From Salinisphaera sp. (lineage in GTDB: Bacteria > Pseudomonadota > Gammaproteobacteria > Nevskiales > Salinisphaeraceae), in NCBI GenBank assembly GCA_027858915.1, contig JAQIBT010000145.1, positions 1 to 38,955 on the forward strand: DNA of 38,955 nucleotides. The letters are read 5' to 3'. The translations under genes and the position numbers were made by a program. The notes beneath the pieces were generated by a model, which had not been told where the DNA came from, ran no database searches, and saw only the letters and a program-made list of their open reading frames with translations. Below, one piece after another: positions 9,962 through 18,345 of the stretch; position 1 is the first letter of the stretch, and each line of letters starts with the position of its first letter.

Positions 9962-11337
9962 AAAACTTCGCCGCCGATGTCACTCGCGAAGTCAATTTCG
10001 ATGGCCTGGTCGGGCCGACCCATAACTACAGCGGGTTGGCGCACGGCAATATGGCCTCGGCTCGTCATCAGGGGCTGGTGGCCAATCCGCGTGAGGCTGC
10101 GCTACAGGGCCTGGCGAAGATGAAAACCCTGCACGACGCAGGCTTCGCCCAGGCCGTGCTGCCGCCACATGCACGTCCGGATATCGGTGCGCTGGCCGCA
10201 CTCGGATTCACTGGTACGCCGGCCGAAATGCTCGCGGCGGCGGCCGCCGCCGATCCGTCTCTGGTGCGGGCCGTTTCCTCGGCCGCGGCCATGTGGACCG
10301 CCAACGCTGCGACGGTTACGCCTAGTGCCGATGCACCAGACGGACGCCTGCATTTTACGCCAGCCAATCTGCAATCGAGCTTTCATCGCGCGCTGGAGGC
10401 GCCGACCACGGCTGCCGCACTCCGGGCGATCTTCGCCGACGAACAGCACTTCGTTCATCATCCGGCGCTGCCTTCAACGCCGGCGTTCGGCGACGAAGGC
10501 GCGGCCAACCACACCCGATTGTGCAGCGCCTACGACGCCGCGGGCGTGCATCTGTTCGTCTATGGCCAAGCCGGTTTTCCGTCCGCGGACGACCTTGCAC
10601 CAACCCATTTCCGGGCGCGTCAGACCCGCGAGGCCAGCCAGGCGGTCGCACGCCAGCACGGGCTAGCCGCCGAGCAGTGCGTATTCGCCCAGCAGAACCC
10701 GGCCGCCATCGACGCCGGCGTGTTCCACAACGACGTGATCGCGGTCGGCAACGGACCGGTACTGTTTTATCACGAGGCTGCATTCGCCGATGAAGTCGGC
10801 ACGTTGGGCGCCCTGGCCGAGAAACTGCTGGCCCACTACACCGCGCTGTGCCCGGTTCGTATCGACCACGCCGACGTATCGTTGGAGTCGGCGGTCAACA
10901 GCTATCTGTTCAATTCGCAGCTGTTGTCACGTGCCGACGGCCAGATGGAACTGGTGGTACCCGGCGAATGTGAGATCGATCTCGCCGTTTGTCAGACGCT
11001 GCAGTCCGTCGTCACAGATCCTGACAATCCGATAGCGGCCTATCGCGTGCTCGATGTGAAACAGAGCATGCAGAACGGTGGTGGCCCCGCCTGTCTGCGT
11101 CTGCGGGTGGTTATGAGCGCTGCGCAGCGCGCGGCTATCGGCGCTCGTGTCATGCTGGACGAGAGTCTCTACGACGATCTCTGCGTCTGGGTAAATACGC
11201 ATTACCGCGAACGACTCGCCATCGACGATCTGGCCGATCCGGCGCTGATCTACGAAACGCGCGAGGCACTCGAAGCGCTGACCCGGCTGTTGGAGCTAGG
11301 GCCGATCTATGATTTTCATTACGCGGCAAGAATTTAG
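9958..11337 (+). CDS. astB: N-succinylarginine dihydrolase
   Basis: A 459-residue amidinotransferase-fold enzyme that hydrolyses N2-succinylarginine to succinylornithine, CO2 and two ammonia, the second AST step. The N-terminus REVNFDGLVGPTHNYSGLAHGN is diagnostic. The catalytic triad can be placed at Glu180 (PAFGDEGAANH), His257 (GVFHNDVIAVGNGP) and Cys379 (MQNGGGPACLRLRVV), equivalent to Glu174, His248 and Cys365 of the E. coli enzyme. Length is close to the usual 440-450. The ATG overlaps the stop of the ABM remnant. The stop lies inside a nested inverted repeat (11334-11387). Confidence 0.95.
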   Translation: MKNFAADVTREVNFDGLVGPTHNYSGLAHGNMASARHQGLVANPREAALQGLAKMKTLHDAGFAQAVLPPHARPDIGALAALGFTGTPAEMLAAAAAADPSLVRAVSSAAAMWTANAATVTPSADAPDGRLHFTPANLQSSFHRALEAPTTAAALRAIFADEQHFVHHPALPSTPAFGDEGAANHTRLCSAYDAAGVHLFVYGQAGFPSADDLAPTHFRARQTREASQAVARQHGLAAEQCVFAQQNPAAIDAGVFHNDVIAVGNGPVLFYHEAAFADEVGTLGALAEKLLAHYTALCPVRIDHADVSLESAVNSYLFNSQLLSRADGQMELVVPGECEIDLAVCQTLQSVVTDPDNPIAAYRVLDVKQSMQNGGGPACLRLRVVMSAAQRAAIGARVMLDESLYDDLCVWVNTHYRERLAIDDLADPALIYETREALEALTRLLELGPIYDFHYAARI

Positions 11338-11387
11338 GGCGTATTGCCGCTTCATACGGCACCGTATGAAACAGCAGCACGCCCTAA
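11334..11387. repeat. Nested symmetric inverted repeat after astB
   Basis: Outer arms TTAGGGCGT (11334-11342) and ACGCCCTAA (11379-11387) are perfect. Inside, after 8-base spacers on each side, lies a second perfect pair, TTCATACGG (11351-11359) and CCGTATGAA (11362-11370), around CA. The element is exactly symmetric over 54 bases and includes the astB stop codon. No T tract follows, so it is not a standard terminator. It sits about 55 bases before the BrnT start and could be a processing hairpin, an operator or a small mobile repeat. Confidence 0.75.
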
Positions 11388-11408
11388 TACCGAAGCTACG
11401 ATAGCCTG

Positions 11409-11437
11409 TTCACGAAAGGCACACGTTGTGCTAAATT
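11409..11437 (+). promoter_or_regulatory. Putative promoter of the BrnT/BrnA pair
   Basis: TTCACG (11409-11414) and TAAATT (11432-11437) with a 17-base spacer, each 4/6 to consensus. The GTG start codon at 11444 lies 7 bases after the -10 box, predicting a leaderless mRNA. BrnTA operons are usually autoregulated by the antitoxin. Confidence 0.3.
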
Positions 11438-11443
11438 CGAAAT

Positions 11444-11725
11444 GTGAAAACGTTCGCCTGGAATTCTGAAAAGAACGATCTGCTCGTGAAGGAGCGTGGT
11501 GTTTCGTTCGAGCGGATCGTCTTTCTGGTTGAGCACGGTGGACTGCTTGATATCATCGCCCACCCTGATTCGGCGCGATATCCGAACCAGCAAATTCTGA
11601 TCGTTAACCTGGATCAGTACGCGTGGCTGGTGCCGTTCGTCGAATCAACCCATCGCTATTTTCTCAAGACAATCATTCCCAGCCGCAAAGCAACAAAGAA
11701 ATACCTGGAGGCTCGCGATGACTAG
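11444..11725 (+). CDS. brnT: BrnT family ribonuclease toxin
   Basis: A 93-residue BrnT/DUF497 toxin, a RelE-like fold mRNA endonuclease. Family hallmarks are the opening FAWNSEKNDLLVKERGVSFE, where the W-(D/N)-x-x-K-x-x-x-N element is usual (here WNSEKND), and the C-terminal FLKTIIPSRKATKKYLEA, matching the R-x-x-x-x-x-Y tail. The middle strand (ILIVNLDQYAWLVPFVE) diverges from the consensus with Gly-Arg motifs, so this is a subfamily that pairs with CopG-like antitoxins. It begins with GTG and overlaps the antitoxin gene by eight bases. Confidence 0.82.
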   Translation: MKTFAWNSEKNDLLVKERGVSFERIVFLVEHGGLLDIIAHPDSARYPNQQILIVNLDQYAWLVPFVESTHRYFLKTIIPSRKATKKYLEARDD

Positions 11726-12038
11726 CAACACGAAATTGACTGCCGAGGAACAGGACATCCTCGGCGATTACGACCGCGACGAGTTCGAGTCTGTCCTGAC
11801 GCCAGAGACGAGGCAGGCGCATATCGACGCTGCGCGTCAGACGTTCAGAAAAGACAAGCGCGTCAATATCCGTATGTCAGGACAGGATGTTGAGCTGCTG
11901 CAAGAGCGTGCTCTGCAGGAAGGCATCCCATATCAGACGCTTATGTCGAGCGTTCTGCACAAGTTTGTCAATGGACGCTTCGTGGAGCGGGATGTGCGGA
12001 GAAGCCCAACGAATCATCGGTCACGCGACGAAAGCTAA
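11718..12038 (+). CDS. BrnA/CopG-type antitoxin
   Basis: A 106-residue antitoxin. The N-terminal half (LTAEEQDILGDYDRDEFESV) is the acidic toxin-wrapping segment. Residues 46-90 (FRKDKRVNIRMSGQDVELLQERALQEGIPYQTL followed by MSSVLHKFVNGR) form the ribbon-helix-helix DNA-binding region. A clear GGAGG at 11708-11712 precedes the ATG, which overlaps the toxin stop. It would neutralise BrnT and repress the operon. The pair sits between astB and the NIPSNAP gene with no transposase nearby. Confidence 0.85.
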   Translation: MTSNTKLTAEEQDILGDYDRDEFESVLTPETRQAHIDAARQTFRKDKRVNIRMSGQDVELLQERALQEGIPYQTLMSSVLHKFVNGRFVERDVRRSPTNHRSRDES

Positions 12039-12068
12039 GTCTCGGTTACCGCATTTCAGGAAGCCACC

Positions 12069-12389
12069 ATGATCACTTGTTATCTTCGCTACGTCATCGA
12101 TCCGCACAAGGTTAGCGACTTCGAACACTACGCCCGGCTCTGGATTCCGCTGGTCGAGAAGTTCGGCGGTACGCATCACGGCTATTTTCTGCCGCATGAG
12201 GGCGCTAATGATATCGCCGTGGCGTTGTTTTCGTTCCCGAGTCTGGCGGCGTACGAGACCTATCGGAGCGACGCGGCAGATGACCCTGAATGCCAGGCGG
12301 CGATGCAGCACTATCGGGATACAAAGTGTTATTTGAGCTACGAGCGCTCTTTCATGCGGCCCGTCTTCAACGACGAGTCTCGGTCATGA
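12069..12389 (+). CDS. NIPSNAP family protein
   Basis: A 106-residue ferredoxin-like (dimeric alpha-beta barrel) NIPSNAP protein. It starts CYLRYVIDPHKVSDFEHYARLW and carries LVEKFGGTHHGYFLPHEG and a C-terminal tail FMRPVF. AGGAAG lies just before the ATG. Its stop overlaps the start of the DUF1338 gene (ATGA), so the two are coupled. The biochemical role of bacterial NIPSNAP proteins is unknown. Coupling to a 2-oxoacid decarboxylase suggests a catabolic accessory role, but that is inference. Confidence 0.85.
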   Translation: MITCYLRYVIDPHKVSDFEHYARLWIPLVEKFGGTHHGYFLPHEGANDIAVALFSFPSLAAYETYRSDAADDPECQAAMQHYRDTKCYLSYERSFMRPVFNDESRS

Positions 12390-13786
12390 ATGACTCGGCG
12401 TTCGTTTCCAGCGACGAGATTCGCGACCGCTTCTCGCGGGCCATGTCGGCGATGTACCAGCGCGAGGTACCGCAATATGCTGCGCTGCTGGAACTGGTTG
12501 CCGATATCAACGCCCGGACGTTGGCAGACAGTCCCGATCTTCAGGCACGGCTAGCCGCAAACGGCGAGCTGGACCGGCTGGCGGTCGAACGCCACGGCGC
12601 GATTCGCGTGGGCACCGCAAACGAGCTCGGCATGCTGCGGCGGCTGTTTGCGGTGATGGGCATGGCGCCGGTCGGCTACTACGATCTGTCGGCCGCCGGC
12701 GTGCCGGTGCATTCCACGGCCTTCCGGCCGGTCGACGAGGCCGCGCTTCAGAAGAACCCTTTTCGTCTGTTCACTTCATTGCTGCGTCTCGACCTGATCG
12801 AGGACGCCGAACTGCGTGATCGCGCCATAGCGATTCTCGACAAACGCGATATCTTCACCGCCGGTGTGCGCGAGCTCATCGATACGTTCGAGAGCGAAGG
12901 CGGACTGAGGGAGGAAGAGGCCGAGCGATTCGTCGCCGAAGCGCTGGAGACTTTCCGCTGGCACGAACAAGCGACCGTGGACTATGCGACCTACCTGGCG
13001 CTGGCAGCCGAGCACCGACTGATTGCCGACGTGGTCTGTTTTCGCGGCCCGCATATCAACCATCTCACGCCGCGCACGCTGGATATCGATGCCGCCCAGG
13101 CTGCCATGCCCGACTACGGCATGACGCCCAAGGCCGTCATCGAAGGCCCACCGGCCATGACCCAGCCGATTCTGTTGCGCCAGACCAGCTTCAAGGCGCT
13201 GGAAGAGTCGATTCGGTTCGCCGGCGAGACCGAGGGCCGGCATACCGCTCGCTTTGGCGAGATCGAACAACGTGGCATCGCCCTCACCCCCGAAGGCCGC
13301 GCGCTCTACGACCAGCTACTGGCCGAGGCGCAGTCGTACAAGGCCGATACCAGCAACGAGGAATACCAGACGAAACTCGCGGAAATCTTCGAACGATTTC
13401 CGAGCGATCTCAAGACACTGCGCAACCGCAAACTGGCCTATTTCCGATACGAGGCGGTCGGCGGCGTCCGGCTGACCGCCAACGCGCCTACAGATAACGA
13501 AAGTGCGGTTGCTGCACTGGTATCCTCCGGTGCCATCGTGGCCCACCCGATCACCTACGAGGACTTTCTGCCGGTGAGCGCCGCAGGCATCTTCCAGTCG
13601 AATCTTGATGGTCCAACGAAGAGCCAGAGCGCTGCCGCGAACGCAAACATGGCCGATCTGGAAGCCGCGCTCGGCGTCGATATTATCGACGAATTCGCGC
13701 TTTATGCAGAGATGGAAGTTGACTCCATGCGGCGCGCGCTGATCGCGCTCATGCCGGCTGATCTGGAGCACGACACGCTGCATTGA
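12386..13786 (+). CDS. 2-oxoadipate dioxygenase/decarboxylase (HglS/YdcJ family, DUF1338)
   Basis: A 466-residue protein of the DUF1338 family. Pseudomonas putida HglS converts 2-oxoadipate to D-2-hydroxyglutarate with O2 in lysine catabolism. The metal ligands known there (His70, His226, Glu294) are found here at identical numbers: His70 in ERHGAIRVGT, His226 in GPHINHLTPR and Glu294 in FGEIEQRG. Arg74 is also present. VHSTAFRPV and DFLPVSAAGIFQSN are further family motifs. The start at 12386 is fixed by overlap with the NIPSNAP stop; an earlier in-frame codon at 12290 lies inside that gene. No other lysine-degradation gene is in the window, so the physiological substrate is uncertain. Confidence 0.9.
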   Translation: MNDSAFVSSDEIRDRFSRAMSAMYQREVPQYAALLELVADINARTLADSPDLQARLAANGELDRLAVERHGAIRVGTANELGMLRRLFAVMGMAPVGYYDLSAAGVPVHSTAFRPVDEAALQKNPFRLFTSLLRLDLIEDAELRDRAIAILDKRDIFTAGVRELIDTFESEGGLREEEAERFVAEALETFRWHEQATVDYATYLALAAEHRLIADVVCFRGPHINHLTPRTLDIDAAQAAMPDYGMTPKAVIEGPPAMTQPILLRQTSFKALEESIRFAGETEGRHTARFGEIEQRGIALTPEGRALYDQLLAEAQSYKADTSNEEYQTKLAEIFERFPSDLKTLRNRKLAYFRYEAVGGVRLTANAPTDNESAVAALVSSGAIVAHPITYEDFLPVSAAGIFQSNLDGPTKSQSAAANANMADLEAALGVDIIDEFALYAEMEVDSMRRALIALMPADLEHDTLH

Positions 13787-13804
13787 TCACCGTCATCTGC
13801 GGAT

Positions 13805-13830
13805 AAAAAAGAGACGCCTTGCGGCGCCTC
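13805..13830 (-). terminator. Rho-independent terminator of the amino-acid ABC operon
   Basis: Read on the minus strand, GAGGCGCC, loop GCAA, GGCGTCTC (13830-13811), then six T (13810-13805). All eight pairs form, one as G-U, and the loop is a stable GNRA tetraloop. It lies 30 bases after the binding-protein stop. The plus strand lacks a T-run, so it mainly serves the minus strand. Confidence 0.9.
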
Positions 13831-13860
13831 TTACTCGTTCAGACAAGCCAAACGGTTGAC

Positions 13861-14670
13861 CTATTGGGATTTCATATTGTCGCCGGCATCCATTGTGCCC
13901 TTGCCAAAATACTTGGCGTAGATCTTGTTGTAGGTGCCATTCTGCTTGAGTTGACCCAGCGCCTTGTTGAATTTGGCAGCCAGATCGCCTTCGTTCTTGC
14001 GAAAGGCGATACCAAAGCCGTCACCGAAATACGACTGCGGCTTGCTCAGCGGTTTGCCAACCATCTTGTACGGCGCATTCTTCTTGTCGAGCAGCGTACT
14101 CTGGCCGGTGGGCATGTCCAGGAATGCGATATCTAGACGGCCCGCATCCATGTCAACCGCGACATCGTCGGCGTTGGCATAGCGCTTGATCGTTGCCTCC
14201 TTACCAAATTTGTCAGTGACGTAGTTGTCCTGAACGGTGCCACGCTGCACGCCGATCTTCTTGCCCTTGAGCGTCTTCGCATCCGGCGTGGTCAGATTGC
14301 TGTCGGCCGGCACGAAATACGCTGACGGTACGACGATGTAAGGCTTCGAGAACAACAAGACCTTCTTGCGATCGGCGTTGATCGTCATCGAGGACATGAT
14401 GGCGTCGTACTTGCGCGCCATCAGACCGGGGATGATGCCGTTCCAGGACTGATCCACCCAGCTGCACTTCAACTGGGCCTGCTTGCAGAGCGCGTTGCCC
14501 AGATCGATATCGAAACCGGTGAATTGACCGTTGGGCAGGCTGTACTCCATTGGTTTATAGGGCAGGTTGGTCGCGATCCGTACGCTCTCGGCGGCAATGG
14601 CGCTCGTGGCCATGCTGGCGCTGAGGACGATCGTCGTCGCGATGGCAGAAACGGTAAGCAATCTTTTCAT
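13861..14670 (-). CDS. Polar amino-acid ABC transporter, periplasmic binding protein (Arg/Orn/His type)
   Basis: A 269-residue family-3 solute-binding protein. It has a Sec signal peptide (KRLLTVSAIATTIVLSASMA, cleavage near AIA-AES), then VRIATNLPYKPMEYSLPNG, FTGFDIDLGNALC, WNGIIPGLMARKYDAIMSSM and ITADRKK-like text (here INADRKKVLLFSKPY), which resemble HisJ/ArgT/AotJ. It should capture arginine or ornithine for the permease encoded upstream. An earlier start at 14694 would only add eight residues before the signal peptide; AGGAA precedes 14670. It is the last gene of the operon, after a 224-base gap, and is followed by a strong terminator. Confidence 0.92.
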   Translation of the reverse strand: MKRLLTVSAIATTIVLSASMATSAIAAESVRIATNLPYKPMEYSLPNGQFTGFDIDLGNALCKQAQLKCSWVDQSWNGIIPGLMARKYDAIMSSMTINADRKKVLLFSKPYIVVPSAYFVPADSNLTTPDAKTLKGKKIGVQRGTVQDNYVTDKFGKEATIKRYANADDVAVDMDAGRLDIAFLDMPTGQSTLLDKKNAPYKMVGKPLSKPQSYFGDGFGIAFRKNEGDLAAKFNKALGQLKQNGTYNKIYAKYFGKGTMDAGDNMKSQ

Positions 14671-14894
14671 GTTGGGTATTCCTGTTTGAATCAAAACCGG
14701 CCATGCCGGTCGACCCGCCCCCTGGCTGGATCGATGGGTTTATTGAAGCACGCCCATTACGCCTTGAACATGCACAAAACGTGCAACATCGGCGCTTGGT
14801 CTGAAGAACCCCATGACCGCGATCAGTCCGAGAAGACATTGATCCGCAGATGGCGCATGACGCACATTCAATACGGGAAAGCTTGATGCTCGGA
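14671..14894 (-). other. Gap between permease and binding-protein genes
   Basis: No gene is seen. On the minus strand it contains the small hairpin TGCAC-gtttt-GTGCA near 14769-14783. Such a gap often allows extra or separately stabilised mRNA for the binding protein. No convincing -35/-10 pair was found. Confidence 0.3.
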
Positions 14895-15620
14895 TCAAGC
14901 AGGCTTCAAATGCCGCAGCATGCGTTTTTCGAGCAGGCGGAAGCCGCCCTGGATCGAGAAGCTGAGAATCATGTAGACGAATGCGACGAAGATAAATGCA
15001 GGGAACGGCGAATAAAAACGTGCGTAGACATAATAGGCCGCGCCGGTCAGGTCGGTGATGGTCACCGCACTGGCGATCGCACTGGCATGCAGCATGAAGA
15101 TCACTTCGTTGCCATAGGCCGGCAAGGCACGCCGGAAAGCGCTCGGGAGCACGATGCGACGATAAGTCGTGAAGGTGGACATGCCATAGGCACGGGCCGC
15201 CTCGATCTCCCCCTTCGGCGTCGCCCGGATGGCGCCGTAGAAGATCTCGGTGGTATAGGCGGCGGTGTTGAGGGTGAACGACAACAACGCGGGATACATC
15301 GGGTTGTTGATGAAGAACGCAAACCAGCTCTGTTGCACGCCGGGGACAAAGGCAAAGCCGTAATAAGCGATATACAGCTGGATCAGCAGCGGCGTGCCAC
15401 GAAAGACATAGGTATAGATCCAGATGGGACCGCTGATGAACCAGTTTCTGGAGGCCCGGCCCACGGACAACGGCACCGCCAGCACGACGCCGATCACCAG
15501 CGACAGGAACACCAGTTGTACGGTAGTGACCAGCCCGCTCCAGTACTGGGCGAGCGTAGCCGGCGTGAAGATGGCGTTATGCGTCAGAAACGGCGCGATA
15601 TGAGTGAGCCATTCCTGCAT
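14895..15620 (-). CDS. Polar amino-acid ABC transporter permease (HisM/AotM-like)
   Basis: A 241-residue inner-membrane permease of the HisM/GlnP family. About five membrane helices are visible, for example LVTTVQLVFLSLVIGVVLAV and the C-terminal FIFVAFVYMILSFSI. YVFRGTPLLIQLYIAYYG is typical of HisM-like proteins, and the EAA loop that contacts the ATPase is GEIEAARAYGMSTFTTYRRIVLPSA. The ATG overlaps the stop of the other permease gene by one base (TGATG); a GTG three bases upstream is an alternative. It forms the channel with the next-listed permease. Confidence 0.92.
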   Translation of the reverse strand: MQEWLTHIAPFLTHNAIFTPATLAQYWSGLVTTVQLVFLSLVIGVVLAVPLSVGRASRNWFISGPIWIYTYVFRGTPLLIQLYIAYYGFAFVPGVQQSWFAFFINNPMYPALLSFTLNTAAYTTEIFYGAIRATPKGEIEAARAYGMSTFTTYRRIVLPSAFRRALPAYGNEVIFMLHASAIASAVTITDLTGAAYYVYARFYSPFPAFIFVAFVYMILSFSIQGGFRLLEKRMLRHLKPA

Positions 15621-16330
15621 CACGCACCGTCCGTGTTGAAGCCGGTGTCGTAACGACGACGCAGCCAGGCCACGCCTATCTCGGATACGGTGGTGATCGC
15701 AAGATAACCCAGGCCGACCGGAATCAGGAACAGGAACGGCAGGTGGGTGGCCTTGGTCGCCTGGTCGGCAATCCGCACCATATCTGTCAACCCGATGATT
15801 GACACCAGGGCCGTGGCCTTGAGCAGGACCATCCAGTTGTTATTCAGCCCCGGCAGCGCGTGGCGCATCATCAGCGGGAAACGAACCCGCCGGAACGCCA
15901 GCCATTCACTCATGCCGTAGGCCTTGGCGGCTTCGATCTGGCCGCTGTCGACAGCCAGAAAAGCGCCGCGAAAAGTCTCGCACATATAAGCGCCGTAGAT
16001 GACGCCTAGCGTGATCACGCCGGCGGCGAACGGATTGAGATTGATGAAGTAATCGGTGCCCGCCCAGGCGTTGATACGGTCGGTGAGCATGTTCACGCCG
16101 ATCTGCCCGCCATAGAAAAGCAGCATCATCAGCACCAGTTCCGGCACGCCACGAATCGCGGTGCTGTAGATCGTGGCAAGGACGCGCAGCGGACCAGAGC
16201 GCGACAGCTTGGCGCTGGCCGCCAGCAGGCCAAGCGCCAGCGCGAGGATCAACGACAACACCGCCAGTTCGGCCGTCAGCAACGCGCCTTCAAGCAGACG
16301 CGGCCCGTAGCCGTAGAAATTGATCGGCAT
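15620..16330 (-). CDS. Polar amino-acid ABC transporter permease (HisQ/AotQ-like)
   Basis: A 236-residue permease of the HisQ family. Helices include GALLTAELAVLSLILALALG and FLFLIPVGLGYLAITTVSEI. YSTAIRGVPELVLMMLLFYGG is the usual HisQ motif, and GQIEAAKAYGMSEWLAFRRVRFPLMM is the ATPase-contacting EAA loop. It pairs with the HisM-like permease as the membrane heterodimer. Its ATG shares one base with the stop of the ATPase gene. Confidence 0.92.
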   Translation of the reverse strand: MPINFYGYGPRLLEGALLTAELAVLSLILALALGLLAASAKLSRSGPLRVLATIYSTAIRGVPELVLMMLLFYGGQIGVNMLTDRINAWAGTDYFINLNPFAAGVITLGVIYGAYMCETFRGAFLAVDSGQIEAAKAYGMSEWLAFRRVRFPLMMRHALPGLNNNWMVLLKATALVSIIGLTDMVRIADQATKATHLPFLFLIPVGLGYLAITTVSEIGVAWLRRRYDTGFNTDGA

Positions 16331-17100
16331 CAGAACCGCGGCCCGAGGAACTGCTTGAGCTGCGGAGTCCCTGGCTTTTCCAGAATATCGCCCGGCTTGC
16401 CAGCCTCGGCGATCTGGCCCTTGTGCAGATAGATCACCTGGCTCGAGACGTCGCGCGCGAAATCCATTTCGTGGGTGACCACGACCATGGTGCGGCCTTC
16501 GTCGGCCAGCTCGCGCATGACCTTGAGCACGTCGCCGACCAGTTCCGGGTCAAGCGCCGAAGTCGGCTCGTCGAACAGCATCACCTCGGGCTCCATCGCC
16601 AGCGCGCGGGCGATCGCACCGCGCTGGGCCTGGCCGCCGGACAGCTGGGCAGGAAAATAATCGGCGCGATCAGCCAGACCGACACGCTCCAGCAGCGCCA
16701 TACCGCGCTCACGCGCTTCTTTCTTGGATAGTCCGAGCACGTGCACCGGCGCTTCGATGACGTTGCCGATCAGGGTCATATGCGCCCACAGGTTGAACCC
16801 CTGGAACACCATCGACAGCTTGCCGCGAATACGCTCGACCTGTTTCCAGTCTGCCGGATGCCGCTCGCCACGCTTGACGCAGAACTTCACCGGCTCGCCG
16901 TGGACAATGACATCGCCTTCGTTGGGAATTTCCAGCAGATTCATGCAGCGCAGGAACGTGCTCTTGCCGGAACCAGACGAACCGATCAGCGTGATGACAT
17001 CGCCTACGTGCGCCTCCAGCGACAACCCCTCAAGTACCGGATTACCGTTAAAGCTTTTGTGCAGATCGCGTACGACCAGCGGCGTGTAGGATTCGGTCAT
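16330..17100 (-). CDS. Polar amino-acid ABC transporter ATPase (HisP/AotP-like)
   Basis: A 256-residue cytoplasmic ABC ATPase. It shows Walker [10 protein letters not shown] (40-48), Q-loop [13 protein letters not shown], signature LSGGQAQR, Walker [13 protein letters not shown] and the switch His in [10 protein letters not shown]. The insert [23 protein letters not shown] is usual for HisP-type importers, and the C-terminus ends [13 protein letters not shown]. It is the first transporter gene, 101 bases after astE on the same strand, which points to arginine or succinylated-pathway substrates as cargo. Confidence 0.93.
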   Translation of the reverse strand: MTESYTPLVVRDLHKSFNGNPVLEGLSLEAHVGDVITLIGSSGSGKSTFLRCMNLLEIPNEGDVIVHGEPVKFCVKRGERHPADWKQVERIRGKLSMVFQGFNLWAHMTLIGNVIEAPVHVLGLSKKEARERGMALLERVGLADRADYFPAQLSGGQAQRGAIARALAMEPEVMLFDEPTSALDPELVGDVLKVMRELADEGRTMVVVTHEMDFARDVSSQVIYLHKGQIAEAGKPGDILEKPGTPQLKQFLGPRF

Positions 17101-17201
17101 ACGCGTTACCGGAAGAAAACAGCAGATTGCTCTGGCGCCAAACCATCAGATTATCAGTCGCACCGGCACAGCGACACGGACATCATCCGATCGTCTGACA
17201 A

Positions 17202-18236
17202 TCAGGCGGGCGGCTTGCCGGGTCGCGCCAGCAATGCGGCTCGCGCGCCAAGCTCCACCCGGGCATTGGGAAACACCACGTGGATAGGCGCTTCAGCGAC
17301 GACGGTATCGCCGGCCAATCCATCGCGGGCAATCGTCGTACCCACATCGAAGGCCGTGAAATTCGGCGTGTCATCGGCAAAAAACAGCGCAAAATCGTCG
17401 CTTTCGCGCATCAGCTCCTGGACCACATAGAAGTAGCACAGCGTATCGGCCGACGCCAAACGGCTATCGTGCCCGGCAACCCGCGCGATCAACAGCGCCT
17501 GGACACCGGCCAGCGGGGCCAGATCGTTTGCGCCGAAAGCGGCGACCCTGCCCAGTTCGAGCGTAAACGCCACGACACCGTGGTAATAACGACTGTAATG
17601 CGAGAAGGTCCAGCTGTGTCGGTGCTGGGACAGCACTGCCTGCAGCCCGCTGCCGGCGAGCGCCCGCCAGACGCTGGCCGGTGTTGCGACCTCGGCAAAC
17701 GGCTCGACGGCGAAGCGCGGATATTCGCTGGTACGAATCGCGGTGTGCAGATCCAGATGCAAGGCAACATCTGCCGCAGTGGCCGCGTCCGGAGCCGGCC
17801 GCTGATGCGCGCTCCAGAACGCATCCACCGCGGCCATCAGAACAGCCGCGCGCCGCTGTTCCAGCGTGTCGTCGCACGGCTGCGGCACGCCGCGCCGGAA
17901 CAGCCGGTTGAGATTGGTTTCCAGATAACGCTGGCCGGCAGGAATTGAAGATGGATGGCCAACGATCAGCAACGTGTGCGCGGCCACGCGAAGCTGTCCA
18001 GCATCGAGAGCTTCAGCCAGCGCGAGCAGCAGCTCCAGCGGCGCGGTCTCGTTGCCGTGGACACCGGCCGAGATGATCGTCGGCGCGCCAACGGCCGTCT
18101 CCGGTATCAGTTCGATGATGCCCGGCCCGCGGTCGAGCGCATAGCCGCCGCCAACGGCAATCGGCTCGAAGGGATGGCAACAATTTCTGCAGGCCAAACG
18201 AAGAACCGCCGAAAGCGATGGCTGCGAGCGGTTCAC
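17202..18236 (-). CDS. astE: Succinylglutamate desuccinylase
   Basis: A 344-residue zinc hydrolase of the AstE/aspartoacylase family, which splits N-succinylglutamate to glutamate and succinate, the last AST step. The zinc site is seen in GVHGNETAP (His60, Glu63) and HLDLHTAIR (about 160-168). TNLNRLFRRG binds substrate in the family, and FTLELGRV carries the catalytic Glu. The frame is open to 18374, but a GTG at 18236 preceded by AGGAG with an 8-base spacing gives the right length. It lies away from the other ast genes, on the opposite strand, ahead of the amino-acid transporter. Confidence 0.9.
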   Translation of the reverse strand: MNRSQPSLSAVLRLACRNCCHPFEPIAVGGGYALDRGPGIIELIPETAVGAPTIISAGVHGNETAPLELLLALAEALDAGQLRVAAHTLLIVGHPSSIPAGQRYLETNLNRLFRRGVPQPCDDTLEQRRAAVLMAAVDAFWSAHQRPAPDAATAADVALHLDLHTAIRTSEYPRFAVEPFAEVATPASVWRALAGSGLQAVLSQHRHSWTFSHYSRYYHGVVAFTLELGRVAAFGANDLAPLAGVQALLIARVAGHDSRLASADTLCYFYVVQELMRESDDFALFFADDTPNFTAFDVGTTIARDGLAGDTVVAEAPIHVVFPNARVELGARAALLARPGKPPA

Positions 18237-18345
18237 CTCACGTTCTCCTGAATTCCCGCCATGGCAACGCCGATACCCGGGCCAATCGACATCAGGCCGC
18301 CAGACGCCCGGCACAGGAACAACGAAGACGTCTTTATCCCTGCCA

